Shown: in pieces, positions 5,866 to 12,440 of the stretch
Numbering within the stretch: position 1 is the first letter of the stretch
Layout: each line of letters starts with the position of its first letter
DNA from: Dehalococcoidia bacterium
GTDB lineage: Bacteria; Chloroflexota; Dehalococcoidia; UBA3495; JAAXIE01
Direction of reading: 5' to 3'
Assembly: GCA_012270525.1 (NCBI GenBank)
Contig: JAAXIE010000286.1
Span: forward strand, 1-15,010
Length of the DNA stretch: 15,010 nt
Translations under genes and position numbers: made by a program
The notes under the pieces: model-generated
Databases searched by the model: none
What the model saw: only the letters and a program-made list of their open reading frames with translations
Told to the model about the DNA's origin: nothing

Positions 5866-7143
5866 ATGCTCCTGTTGGCCACGACGGTCGAAATTGCCCC
5901 TTGGGTTGAACGCCTCGCCGGATACGGAGACCCGTTAGAGGGTCTGCAGGAAGGGCTGAAGGGTGTTGCTTGGGAGCTGTTGCAAGGTCTTGCCGTGGAA
6001 TCCGAGCGGTTCCATGACCTGTGCCAGTCGACATCCGATGACCTGCCAGCCCTGTGCCGGGTGGCTTCGCTGATGCGAGACCGGGGTCGTGGTCGGGTGG
6101 TAACGTTCTCGCCCAAGGTCTTCATACCGCTGACGCGGCTGTGTCGCGATTTCTGTGGCTATTGCACTTTCCGTCAAGGCCCTGACGAAGCTGATGAGCT
6201 GTACATGAGTCCCGATGAGGTGCTGTCGGTAGCCAGGGCTGGGCAGTCTCTGGGGTGCACGGAGGCCCTTTTCACCTTGGGGGAGCGCCCGGAGAAGCGG
6301 TATACTCAAGCGGGAGCTTGGCTGCGGGAGCGCGGTTTCGCCAGTACGCTCGACTACCTGGCGCACTGCTGCCAACTGGTGTTGCAGGAGACAACGCTGC
6401 TGCCCCATCCCAACCCGGGCACCATGAGCCGTCATGAGATGGCCCGTCTGAAGGCGGTCAGCGCGTCGATGGGCATCATGCTGGAGAGCACCAGCGAACG
6501 GCTGCACGCTCCCGGTGGGCCTCATGAGTTCGCTCCGAGCAAGCGGCCGCGGGCCCGTCTCAAGACGCTGGAGACCGCGGGCGATCTGGGCGTACCATTC
6601 ACGACGGGGGTGCTTGTCGGGATCGGTGACACCCGCGAAGAGCGGGTCGATGCCATGCTGGCGATCGCTGAGTTGCACCGCCGTTACGGGCATATCCAGG
6701 AAGTCATCGTGCAGAACTTCCGGGCCAAGCCGGATACGGCCATGGCTGGGCATGACGATGCTGAGACGGAGGAGATGCTCTGGAGTGTTGCCATGGCGCG
6801 GATGGTGCTGGGGCCCGATGTGAATCTGCAGGTGCCTCCGAACCTGAGCCAACGCGACTACCCGGTCTATCTGCAAGCGGGGATCAACGATTGGGGAGGG
6901 GTCTCGCCACTTACCATCGATTACGTGAACCCCGAAGCCCCTTGGCCCCAGATAGGCGACCTGCAGAGGCGGACCGAGGAACAGGGTTTCACGCTGAAGC
7001 CCCGCTTTGCCGTATACCCGGAGTTCTTTCTTCACGAAACCGACTGGGTATCGTCCCCGGTAGCGCAGAGGCTTCGCGAACTAGCCGATGGGGATGGCTA
7101 CGTAAAGATCGGTATGGAAGGCTATGGAAGCGCCCATGGATAG
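5866..7143 (+). CDS. cofG: 7,8-didemethyl-8-hydroxy-5-deazariboflavin synthase, CofG subunit
   Basis: CofG is a radical SAM enzyme. With CofH it makes F0, the deazaflavin chromophore of coenzyme F420; CofG closes the ring of the CofH product. The product has 425 residues. The [4Fe-4S] cluster motif CX3CX2C is Cys93, Cys97 and Cys100 (CRDFCGYC), followed by TFRQ. Further family features are FTLGERPEKRY, STLDYLAHC, LLPHPNPGTMSRHEM, GIMLESTSERL, TTGVLVGIGDTREERVD, VIVQNFRAKPDTAM and NDWGGVSPLTIDYVNPE. The ATG at 5866 has only a weak GAAG upstream. The gene opens the F420 cluster, and its last 20 bases overlap cofH. In actinobacteria the two are one protein, FbiC, in the same order. Confidence 0.95.
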   Translation: MLLLATTVEIAPWVERLAGYGDPLEGLQEGLKGVAWELLQGLAVESERFHDLCQSTSDDLPALCRVASLMRDRGRGRVVTFSPKVFIPLTRLCRDFCGYCTFRQGPDEADELYMSPDEVLSVARAGQSLGCTEALFTLGERPEKRYTQAGAWLRERGFASTLDYLAHCCQLVLQETTLLPHPNPGTMSRHEMARLKAVSASMGIMLESTSERLHAPGGPHEFAPSKRPRARLKTLETAGDLGVPFTTGVLVGIGDTREERVDAMLAIAELHRRYGHIQEVIVQNFRAKPDTAMAGHDDAETEEMLWSVAMARMVLGPDVNLQVPPNLSQRDYPVYLQAGINDWGGVSPLTIDYVNPEAPWPQIGDLQRRTEEQGFTLKPRFAVYPEFFLHETDWVSSPVAQRLRELADGDGYVKIGMEGYGSAHG

Positions 7144-8449
7144 TCACCTGAACGGGCAGGGACAGGGTCTCGCATTGGAAGGAATGCTGTCGGCGATGGA
7201 GCCCAGGGTGGCCTCCATCCTCGACCGGGCCCTGCAGGGGCAGGACACGTCCGCGGAGGAAGGGGAGATGCTGTTCGGCGTCTCCGGCCTGGAGCTGAGC
7301 GGCCTGGTGATGGTGGCCGACGAACTGCGCCGTCGCACCGTGGGTGACGTGGTCACGTACGTGGTGAACCGGAATATCAACTTCACCAACGTCTGTATCA
7401 AGCGCTGCGGGTTCTGCGCCTTCAGCCGCGACCACCGGGAAGAAGAAGGGTATTTCATACCGGTCGGCGAAATCGTGCGCCGTGCCCAGGAAGCGTGGGA
7501 CTTGGGGGCCACTGAGGTATGCATCCAAGCTGGTCTGCCTCCCCAGATGCAGGGCGATCTATATGTGAAGCTGTGCGAAGCGGTGAAGGCCGAATTGCCC
7601 GACATACATATCCACGGCTTCTCACCGGAAGAGGTGCTCTACGGCTCGGTGCGCTCCCGGTGCACGATCCGGGAGTACCTGCAGGCATTGCAGCAAGCGG
7701 GGGTTGGCAGCCTGCCCGGCACTTCGGCGGAGATCCTCGACCAGCAGATGCGCGACCTCATATCTCCAGGACGGATCTCGGTCGACCAGTGGACCGAGGT
7801 GATCACCACCGCCCACGAGCTTGGCATCCCCACCACCTCGACGATCATGTACGGCCACGCCGAAACGAGCGGCCACAAGGCACGACACATCGCCCTGATT
7901 CGTGACATCCAGAAGGCGACCGGCGGGTTCACGGAGTTCGTGCCACTGGGCTTCATACATACCGAGGCCCCCATGTACGGGCACAAGCTGGTGGACGGGG
8001 TGCGGGAAGGACCCACGGGGACCGAGACGGTCAAGGTGCACGCCATCTCGCGCCTGATGCTCAACAACTGGATATCCAATCTCCAGGTCTCCTGGGTGAA
8101 GGAAGGGCTGAAGTTCGGGCAGTACATGCTGGCTGCTGGGGTCAACGACATGGGCGGCACCCTGATCAACGAGAGCATCTCGACGGCGGCCGGAGCGCAA
8201 CACGGGCAACTGGTGCGTCCCCGGGAGTTGCATCATGCGATCCGGGATGCCGGGCGGATACCGGCGGAACGGCATACGACCTACGACCGGATGCAGGTCT
8301 TCGATGATGGCGAGGACCCGGTGCACCCACTGGACTCGCTGGAAGGCAATCTGGAAGAGCGTTTTGGCTCCTACCAGCGCATGGTGAAGATGGAGGGGTT
8401 CCGGTTCCAGCATCCCAGGAGCGTGACCCCTTCGGGCCCGGTCTCCTGA
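7124..8449 (+). CDS. cofH: 5-amino-6-(D-ribitylamino)uracil--L-tyrosine 4-hydroxyphenyl transferase, CofH subunit
   Basis: CofH is the radical SAM partner of CofG. It joins the tyrosine side chain to the diaminouracil ribitylated precursor from the riboflavin pathway, the first half of F0 synthesis. The product has 441 residues. The cluster motif CX3CX2C is Cys91, Cys95 and Cys98 (CIKRCGFC) after the typical NRNINFTNV. Also seen are CIQAGLPPQM, IHIHGFSPEEV, GVGSLPGTSAEIL, TSTIMYGHAETSGH, FVPLGFIHTEAPMY and AAGVNDMGGTLINESIS. Two starts are plausible. ATG 7124 follows GGAAG at 7116-7120, and ATG 7136 follows GGAAG at 7126-7130. They give 20- or 8-base overlaps with cofG, and either implies translational coupling. 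The frame differs from cofG, so no fusion is made. Confidence 0.95.
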   Translation: MEAPMDSHLNGQGQGLALEGMLSAMEPRVASILDRALQGQDTSAEEGEMLFGVSGLELSGLVMVADELRRRTVGDVVTYVVNRNINFTNVCIKRCGFCAFSRDHREEEGYFIPVGEIVRRAQEAWDLGATEVCIQAGLPPQMQGDLYVKLCEAVKAELPDIHIHGFSPEEVLYGSVRSRCTIREYLQALQQAGVGSLPGTSAEILDQQMRDLISPGRISVDQWTEVITTAHELGIPTTSTIMYGHAETSGHKARHIALIRDIQKATGGFTEFVPLGFIHTEAPMYGHKLVDGVREGPTGTETVKVHAISRLMLNNWISNLQVSWVKEGLKFGQYMLAAGVNDMGGTLINESISTAAGAQHGQLVRPRELHHAIRDAGRIPAERHTTYDRMQVFDDGEDPVHPLDSLEGNLEERFGSYQRMVKMEGFRFQHPRSVTPSGPVS

Positions 8450-8473
8450 GGGGCTGGCTGCTAGGTCGCTCGC

Positions 8474-9415
8474 ATGGAGAGCCAGCCGGTTCTTGCCTTG
8501 GCCGGAGGTGTGGGGGGTGCCAAGCTGGCCTTGGGGCTCTCTCGCATCCTGTCGCCACGGCAACTGACCATCGTGGTCAACACCGGCGATGATGAGCTCT
8601 TCCACGGGCTCCATGTCTCCCCCGACCTCGACACGATGATGTACACACTGTCGGGGCTGGCCAACCCGGAAACGGGGTGGGGATTGAAGGGGGACTCCTT
8701 CGCTGCCAACTCCATGCTCAAGCTCTATGGCGTGCCTGCATGGTTCAACCTGGGGGACAAGGACCTCGGAACCCACCTCAGGCGCACCCAGTTGCTGAAC
8801 GCGGGCTGGAGCCTCTCCGAAGTCACCAGCGAGCTATCCTCCAGGCTTGGGGTGTCGCACCCCGTCGTCCCCATGTCAGACGGAAGGGTGTCCACCATCG
8901 TGAACACCGACAGGGGCAGCCTGCCCTTCCAGGAGTATTTCGTCCGCCTGCGTTGCGAACCGGTGGCCCGCAGCATCGAATTCCAGGGCGCGGGACGTCC
9001 GTCGCCCGCCTTTCTGGAAGCCTTGGAGAGTGCTGGGGCCATCGTTTACTGTCCTTCCAACCCCTTCCTAAGCATCGCACCCATCCTGAGCCTGCCCGGT
9101 GTGCGTGAACGGATCGATTCCTTCCAAGGCCCCCGTATTGCGGTGAGTCCTATTGTCGGAGGTAAAGCTCTGCGTGGTCCTGCTGGCAAGCTGATGGCCG
9201 AGTTGGGGTACGAGACGTCCTGTGCTGGCGTTGCGTCGTGGTACCGGGGGATATGCGATACGCTGGTCATGGACCGGGTTGATGAAGGGGAGGTGGAAGG
9301 GGTGGCGAATGCTGGTCTGCGCCCAGAACTGGCCGACACCGTGATGGTCACTGACGACGACAAGACCGCTCTAGGCCGTGTCGTATTGCAGATGGCGGGA
9401 CGGCAGGATGCTTGA
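8474..9415 (+). CDS. cofD: 2-phospho-L-lactate transferase (CofD/FbiA)
   Basis: CofD transfers the phospho-acid moiety (phospholactate, or phosphoenolpyruvate in many bacteria) from its GDP-activated form to F0. The product is F420-0 or its dehydro form. The protein has 313 residues, the family norm. Visible motifs: GGVGGAK at 11-17, NTGDD at 36-40, NLGDKDLGTHL at 92-102, CPSNPFLSIAPIL from 193, and SPIVGGKALRGP from 225. The end, DTVMVTDDDKTALGRVVL, is also typical. It starts 24 bases after cofH; the ribosome-binding site is weak. It is followed closely by cofC, which supplies its activated substrate. Whether this enzyme prefers phospholactate, phosphoglycerate or PEP donors cannot be read from the sequence. 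Confidence 0.95.
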   Translation: MESQPVLALAGGVGGAKLALGLSRILSPRQLTIVVNTGDDELFHGLHVSPDLDTMMYTLSGLANPETGWGLKGDSFAANSMLKLYGVPAWFNLGDKDLGTHLRRTQLLNAGWSLSEVTSELSSRLGVSHPVVPMSDGRVSTIVNTDRGSLPFQEYFVRLRCEPVARSIEFQGAGRPSPAFLEALESAGAIVYCPSNPFLSIAPILSLPGVRERIDSFQGPRIAVSPIVGGKALRGPAGKLMAELGYETSCAGVASWYRGICDTLVMDRVDEGEVEGVANAGLRPELADTVMVTDDDKTALGRVVLQMAGRQDA

Positions 9416-9440
9416 GAGGGGGGCTTCGCTTGGGGTTGCG

Positions 9441-10067
9441 ATGCCTGTGGTGGCCGTCATCCCCATGAAACCCCTGGAAGCCGCCAAGTCTCGCTTGGCC
9501 CCAAAGTTGACGCAAGGCCAGCGACAGGCCCTCGCCCTGAACATGGCGGAGCACGTGGTGCGTATGGCTTGCAGGGCGTCCCTGCACGCGGTATGGGTCG
9601 TTGGCGGAGGGCCAGCGGTGCGCGGTCTCGCCCAGCGAAACGGTGCGCAATGGCACGAGGACGAGACCTCCGGCCTGAATGCGTGTCTTTCCCAGACCTT
9701 CGAGATGGCCTCGGAACAGCATCTGGCATCCCTCTATCTACCGGGCGACCTGCCCTTGCTGGACTGGCTGGAGATACAGGGCATGGTGCGCTCCCTGCGA
9801 GTTGGGACCGGCTTGGTAATCTGTCCCGACCAAAGGAACGAAGGCACCAACGCCCTGCTGCTGTCGACAGCTACTTCTTTCGAGCCCCAGTTGGGGCTGA
9901 GCAGCTTCCGGCGTCACATGGACTTGGCGCAATCGATGGGCCTGACCGCGGCCGTCTACAATAGCCCTGGGTTGGCCTTCGATCTCGATACTCCTGCTGA
10001 TTTGGAGGAGCTGGAGAGGCGCTGCCCGGGTATCCTGGAGACACTGGTGCAGGAGAGGGTTACATGA
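9441..10067 (+). CDS. cofC: 2-phospho-L-lactate guanylyltransferase-like (CofC/FbiD)
   Basis: CofC activates the phospho-acid with GTP to give the GDP-linked donor used by CofD. The product is 208 residues long from my chosen start. Motifs in order: VAVIPMKPLEAAKSRLAPKL at the N-terminus (nucleotide binding), LPGDLPLL at 100-107, PDQRNEGTNALLL from 129, SFRRHM at 155-160 and GLAFDLDTPADLEEL from 177. I start at ATG 9441 because family members begin just before the VAVIP strand. In-frame starts at 9408 (overlapping the end of cofD by 8 bases) and 9378 are possible. The stop overlaps the next gene by four bases in ATGA. Substrate choice (2-phospholactate, PEP or 3-phosphoglycerate) varies between phyla and is open here. 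Confidence 0.92.
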   Translation: MPVVAVIPMKPLEAAKSRLAPKLTQGQRQALALNMAEHVVRMACRASLHAVWVVGGGPAVRGLAQRNGAQWHEDETSGLNACLSQTFEMASEQHLASLYLPGDLPLLDWLEIQGMVRSLRVGTGLVICPDQRNEGTNALLLSTATSFEPQLGLSSFRRHMDLAQSMGLTAAVYNSPGLAFDLDTPADLEELERRCPGILETLVQERVT

Positions 10068-11026
10068 GCGACAACAGACCGAAGCTGGGGGTTTTGCTGC
10101 CCACCCGGGGCTTGCTCATGACGGGGGACAGGCCTGCGAATGCGGACTCGATAATCGCGTTGGCGGAGCGGGCCGAGGAGGGGGGCCTCGACTCCGTCTG
10201 GATGGGCGACAGCCTGACGGCGAAACCACGCTTGGAGCCCATCACGGCCCTGGCGGCGGTGGCCGCGCGTACCCAGCGGGTGAGGCTGGGTACGGCCGTA
10301 CTGCTGGCGGCCCTGCGGCACCCGGTGCTGCTGTCCCACGCAGTGGGCACGCTGGACCTGATCGCTGGGGGACGCACGGTACTCGCCATCGGGGTCGGTG
10401 GAGCGTTCAATGCGGAGCAACAGGCAGAGTGGGCTGCTGCTGGGGTCGACACTGCTGGCAGGGCCAGCAGGCTGGAGGAGCTGGTGCGCATCACCAAGGG
10501 TTTGGGTGCTGGCGAAGAGGTGACGCATCAAGGCCGTCATTTCCAACTGGACTCGGTGCGGATGGAACCCAGCGCAAGTCAACCAGGGGGAGTCCCTCTT
10601 CTGCTGGGATGTCACTGGAGGGCGGGACGCGAGCGCCAGTTCCGTAGGGCCGCCGAGTTGGGGGATGGCTTCATCTCCATCTCCGATACTCCGGAGGAGT
10701 TCGCCTTGGTGGCAGACAAGGTGCGGGGATACGTAGGCGAGTTCGGGCGCGACTTCGACAGCATGGAGTCCGCTTTCTACATGACGGTCAACCTGAAGGA
10801 AGACCGTGCGGAGGCGGCAGCCGAGGCCAATCGGTACCTGCTGGACTACTATGGAGCCAACATCTGGGGAGAGCGTTGGGGCCCATGGGGGCCGCCGGAG
10901 CTGACCGCCCAGCGGATCAGGGCCTACGCGGACGCGGGGGCGGGGACTATCATCGTTCGCTTCGCGTCATACGACCAGGAGGCGCACCTGGAGACGTTCC
11001 TGAGCGAGGTGGTGCCTGCCATCTAG
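10064..11026 (+). CDS. LLM-class flavin/F420-dependent oxidoreductase
   Basis: The product is a 320-residue bacterial luciferase-like TIM-barrel protein, in the branch that includes methylene-tetrahydromethanopterin reductase and F420-dependent dehydrogenases. Visible signatures: LGVLLPTRG at the N-terminus, AERAEEGGLDSVWMGDS, EPITALAAVAARTQRVRLGTAVL, RHPVLLSHAVGTLDLIAGGR, and the glycine-rich LAIGVGG. RAAELGDGFIS and AYADAGAGTIIVRF come in the second half. The start codon overlaps the cofC stop in ATGA, with AGGAG upstream, so the gene is coupled to the F420 operon. That position makes F420 the likely cofactor, although FMN is also used in this superfamily. No substrate can be named. A role in making F420 is not known for this family, so I read it as a consumer of the cofactor. 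Confidence 0.9.
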   Translation: MSDNRPKLGVLLPTRGLLMTGDRPANADSIIALAERAEEGGLDSVWMGDSLTAKPRLEPITALAAVAARTQRVRLGTAVLLAALRHPVLLSHAVGTLDLIAGGRTVLAIGVGGAFNAEQQAEWAAAGVDTAGRASRLEELVRITKGLGAGEEVTHQGRHFQLDSVRMEPSASQPGGVPLLLGCHWRAGRERQFRRAAELGDGFISISDTPEEFALVADKVRGYVGEFGRDFDSMESAFYMTVNLKEDRAEAAAEANRYLLDYYGANIWGERWGPWGPPELTAQRIRAYADAGAGTIIVRFASYDQEAHLETFLSEVVPAI

Positions 11027-11061
11027 TGGCAACAGCCTTTTGAGAGTGTACACAAATTGAA

Positions 11062-11088
11062 GGTAGTACCTGCAGATTGTGCACTACC
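11062..11088 (+). promoter_or_regulatory. Bulged hairpin before the kinase gene
   Basis: GGTAG (11062-11066) pairs with CTACC (11084-11088) and TGCA (11071-11074) with TGCA (11080-11083). There is a four-base bulge at 11067-11070 and a five-base loop. It ends two bases before the probable ribosome-binding site GGGAG at 11091-11095. The palindrome GTGTACAC lies just upstream at 11046-11053. No good promoter is seen in the gap after the oxidoreductase gene, so the hairpin may act in a read-through mRNA or as an operator. Confidence 0.35.
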
Positions 11089-11100
11089 GCGGGAGATTGG

Positions 11101-11583
11101 GTGGGGGATGGCTTGTTGACGAAGGGGCGTGCGCCCACTCTCACCATGATGAAGGGCCTGCCGGCTTCGGGCAAGAGTACGTGGGCCCGCGGGATGGTAG
11201 CGAGGTCGGGGGGACTCTGCAAGCGGGTCTGCAAGGACGACCTGCGGGATATGCTGGATGCCGGAGTCTGGAGCGAGGAGAACGAGGAGTACGTTCTAAG
11301 GGTACGTGACAGTCTGGTCAATGCGTTCCTGACGGACGGGTTGGACGTGATCGTGGACGATACCAATCTCCATCCCAAGCACGAACTGCGGCTACGAGAG
11401 ATAGCGAGGCGTCGAGGGGCCGTCTTTGCGATACGGGACTTCACGCTGGTTCCACTTCAAGAGTGCATCCAGCGCGATGCCAACCGGGACCGGAGCGTGG
11501 GAGAGGATGTGATCCGCAGCATGCACCAGCGGTTTCTCGCCGTTGCGGGAAGGGTATCCGCTGGCCAGAGGCGAAGCAGATAG
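11101..11583 (+). CDS. T4 Pnk-like polynucleotide 5'-kinase domain protein
   Basis: The product is a small P-loop kinase, 160 residues from the GTG at 11101, which has GGGAG five bases upstream. Walker A is GLPASGKST at 19-27, followed by WARGM. KDDLRDML matches the Asp/Arg catalytic pair of T4 polynucleotide kinase. VDDTNLHP and the following HELRLREIA correspond to the SDTNLNP region, and NRDRSVGEDVIRSMHQRF to its VPIDVLRSM helix. It therefore resembles the 5'-OH kinase half of T4 Pnk. The HAD-type 3'-phosphatase half is absent, since the frame ends in three consecutive TAG codons. The substrate could be RNA or DNA ends, or a small molecule as in other kinases of this P-loop group. Starts at TTG 11077 or 11113 are alternatives. 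It lies 74 bases after the oxidoreductase gene and 50 before fabI. Confidence 0.8.
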   Translation: MGDGLLTKGRAPTLTMMKGLPASGKSTWARGMVARSGGLCKRVCKDDLRDMLDAGVWSEENEEYVLRVRDSLVNAFLTDGLDVIVDDTNLHPKHELRLREIARRRGAVFAIRDFTLVPLQECIQRDANRDRSVGEDVIRSMHQRFLAVAGRVSAGQRRSR

Positions 11584-11599
11584 TAGTAGCCAATGCCGA

Positions 11600-11608
11600 T
11601 GATATACT
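11600..11608 (+). promoter_or_regulatory. Extended -10 promoter of fabI
   Basis: TGATATACT fits TGnTATAAT with one change. The -35 position (about 11580-11585, ATAGTA type) is poor, as expected for this promoter class. The predicted start near 11615 leaves a leader of about 20 bases with GGGAG at 11621-11625, nine bases from the fabI ATG. This would let fabI be expressed independently of the F420 cluster. Confidence 0.4.
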
Positions 11609-11633
11609 GGCCCGACTTCAGGGAGACGGTGGC

Positions 11634-12407
11634 ATGTATCCAGTAGACTTGTCAGGCAGGAACGCTCTTGTGTTCGGGGTGGCCAACCAGCGCAGCATTG
11701 CTTGGTCGATTGCCCAGACGCTGGCCCAAGCAGGGGCCCGGCTGGCTCTCACCTATCAAGGCGAACGGCTGAAGGAGGGGGTCAGCAAGCTGGCCGACCA
11801 GTTGAAGGAGAGCGTGGTGCTCCCCTGCGATGTGTCGGACGACGGCGCGATCGAGGGCGTGTTCTCCCAGTTGGGCGAGTCCATGGGGCGACTGGATGTG
11901 GTGGTGCACAGCGTGGCGTTTGCGGCCAGGGAGGAATTGCAGGGGGAGTTCTCGCTGACCTCCCGGGAGGGCTTCCGCACAGCCTTGGATATCAGTGCCT
12001 ACTCCCTCATACCCATCGCTCGCCATGCTGCACCCCTGATGACGCAGGGAGGGGCGATACTCACGATGACCTTCCATGCGTCGGAGCGTGTGTATCCGGG
12101 GTACAACGTGATGGGCACTGCCAAGGCGGCGTTGGAGAACGAGGTGAGGCAACTGGCGGCTGAACTGGGTCAACGCAACGTGCGGGTGAACGCAGTTTCG
12201 GCCGGGCCTCTGGATACGTTGGCAGCACGGGGCATTGGTGGCTTTCTCGATATGAAGAGGGTGCATGCTGAGCGTGCCCCCCTGCGCCGCAACATCACCC
12301 ATGATGAGGTCGCTCAGGCGGCCCTGTTCCTGTGCAGCGACCTGTCCACCGGCATCACCGGCTCGGTGATACCGGTGGACGCGGGCTACCACATCATGGC
12401 GGTGTGA
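11634..12407 (+). CDS. fabI: Enoyl-[acyl-carrier-protein] reductase (NADH)
   Basis: FabI reduces enoyl-ACP with NADH in the last step of each fatty-acid elongation cycle. It is a short-chain dehydrogenase of 257 residues, the usual size. The nucleotide site is GVANQRSIAWSIA at 15-27, and CDVSDD near 65 binds the adenine end. The catalytic YX6K is Tyr157 and Lys164 in YNVMGTAK. The C-terminus has RVNAVSAGPLDTLAARGI and GITGSVIPVDAGYHIM. The tyrosine that precedes the motif in E. coli FabI (Tyr146) is Phe147 here, as in mycobacterial InhA. I use the ATG at 11634; the longer open frame back to 11463 lies inside the kinase gene and has no family match. It has its own likely promoter and converges on the exported HhH protein gene 33 bases downstream. 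Confidence 0.93.
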   Translation: MYPVDLSGRNALVFGVANQRSIAWSIAQTLAQAGARLALTYQGERLKEGVSKLADQLKESVVLPCDVSDDGAIEGVFSQLGESMGRLDVVVHSVAFAAREELQGEFSLTSREGFRTALDISAYSLIPIARHAAPLMTQGGAILTMTFHASERVYPGYNVMGTAKAALENEVRQLAAELGQRNVRVNAVSAGPLDTLAARGIGGFLDMKRVHAERAPLRRNITHDEVAQAALFLCSDLSTGITGSVIPVDAGYHIMAV

Positions 12408-12440
12408 GGCACAGGCTGGGCTGATGCGGAGGTCACTCCC

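Noticed and set aside
5935..7035. 366-residue minus-strand frame opposite cofG
   Set aside because: A codon-bias shadow of cofG, whose radical SAM motifs are unmistakable.
7622..8776. 384-residue minus-strand frame across cofH and cofD
   Set aside because: A shadow of two certain genes, with no domain signature of its own.
11463..11633. Upstream extension of the fabI frame
   Set aside because: It overlaps the kinase gene in another frame and has no FabI similarity. ATG 11634 gives the standard FabI length.
12408..12440. Possible bidirectional terminator between fabI and the HhH protein gene
   Set aside because: No stable hairpin followed by a T-run is visible on either strand.
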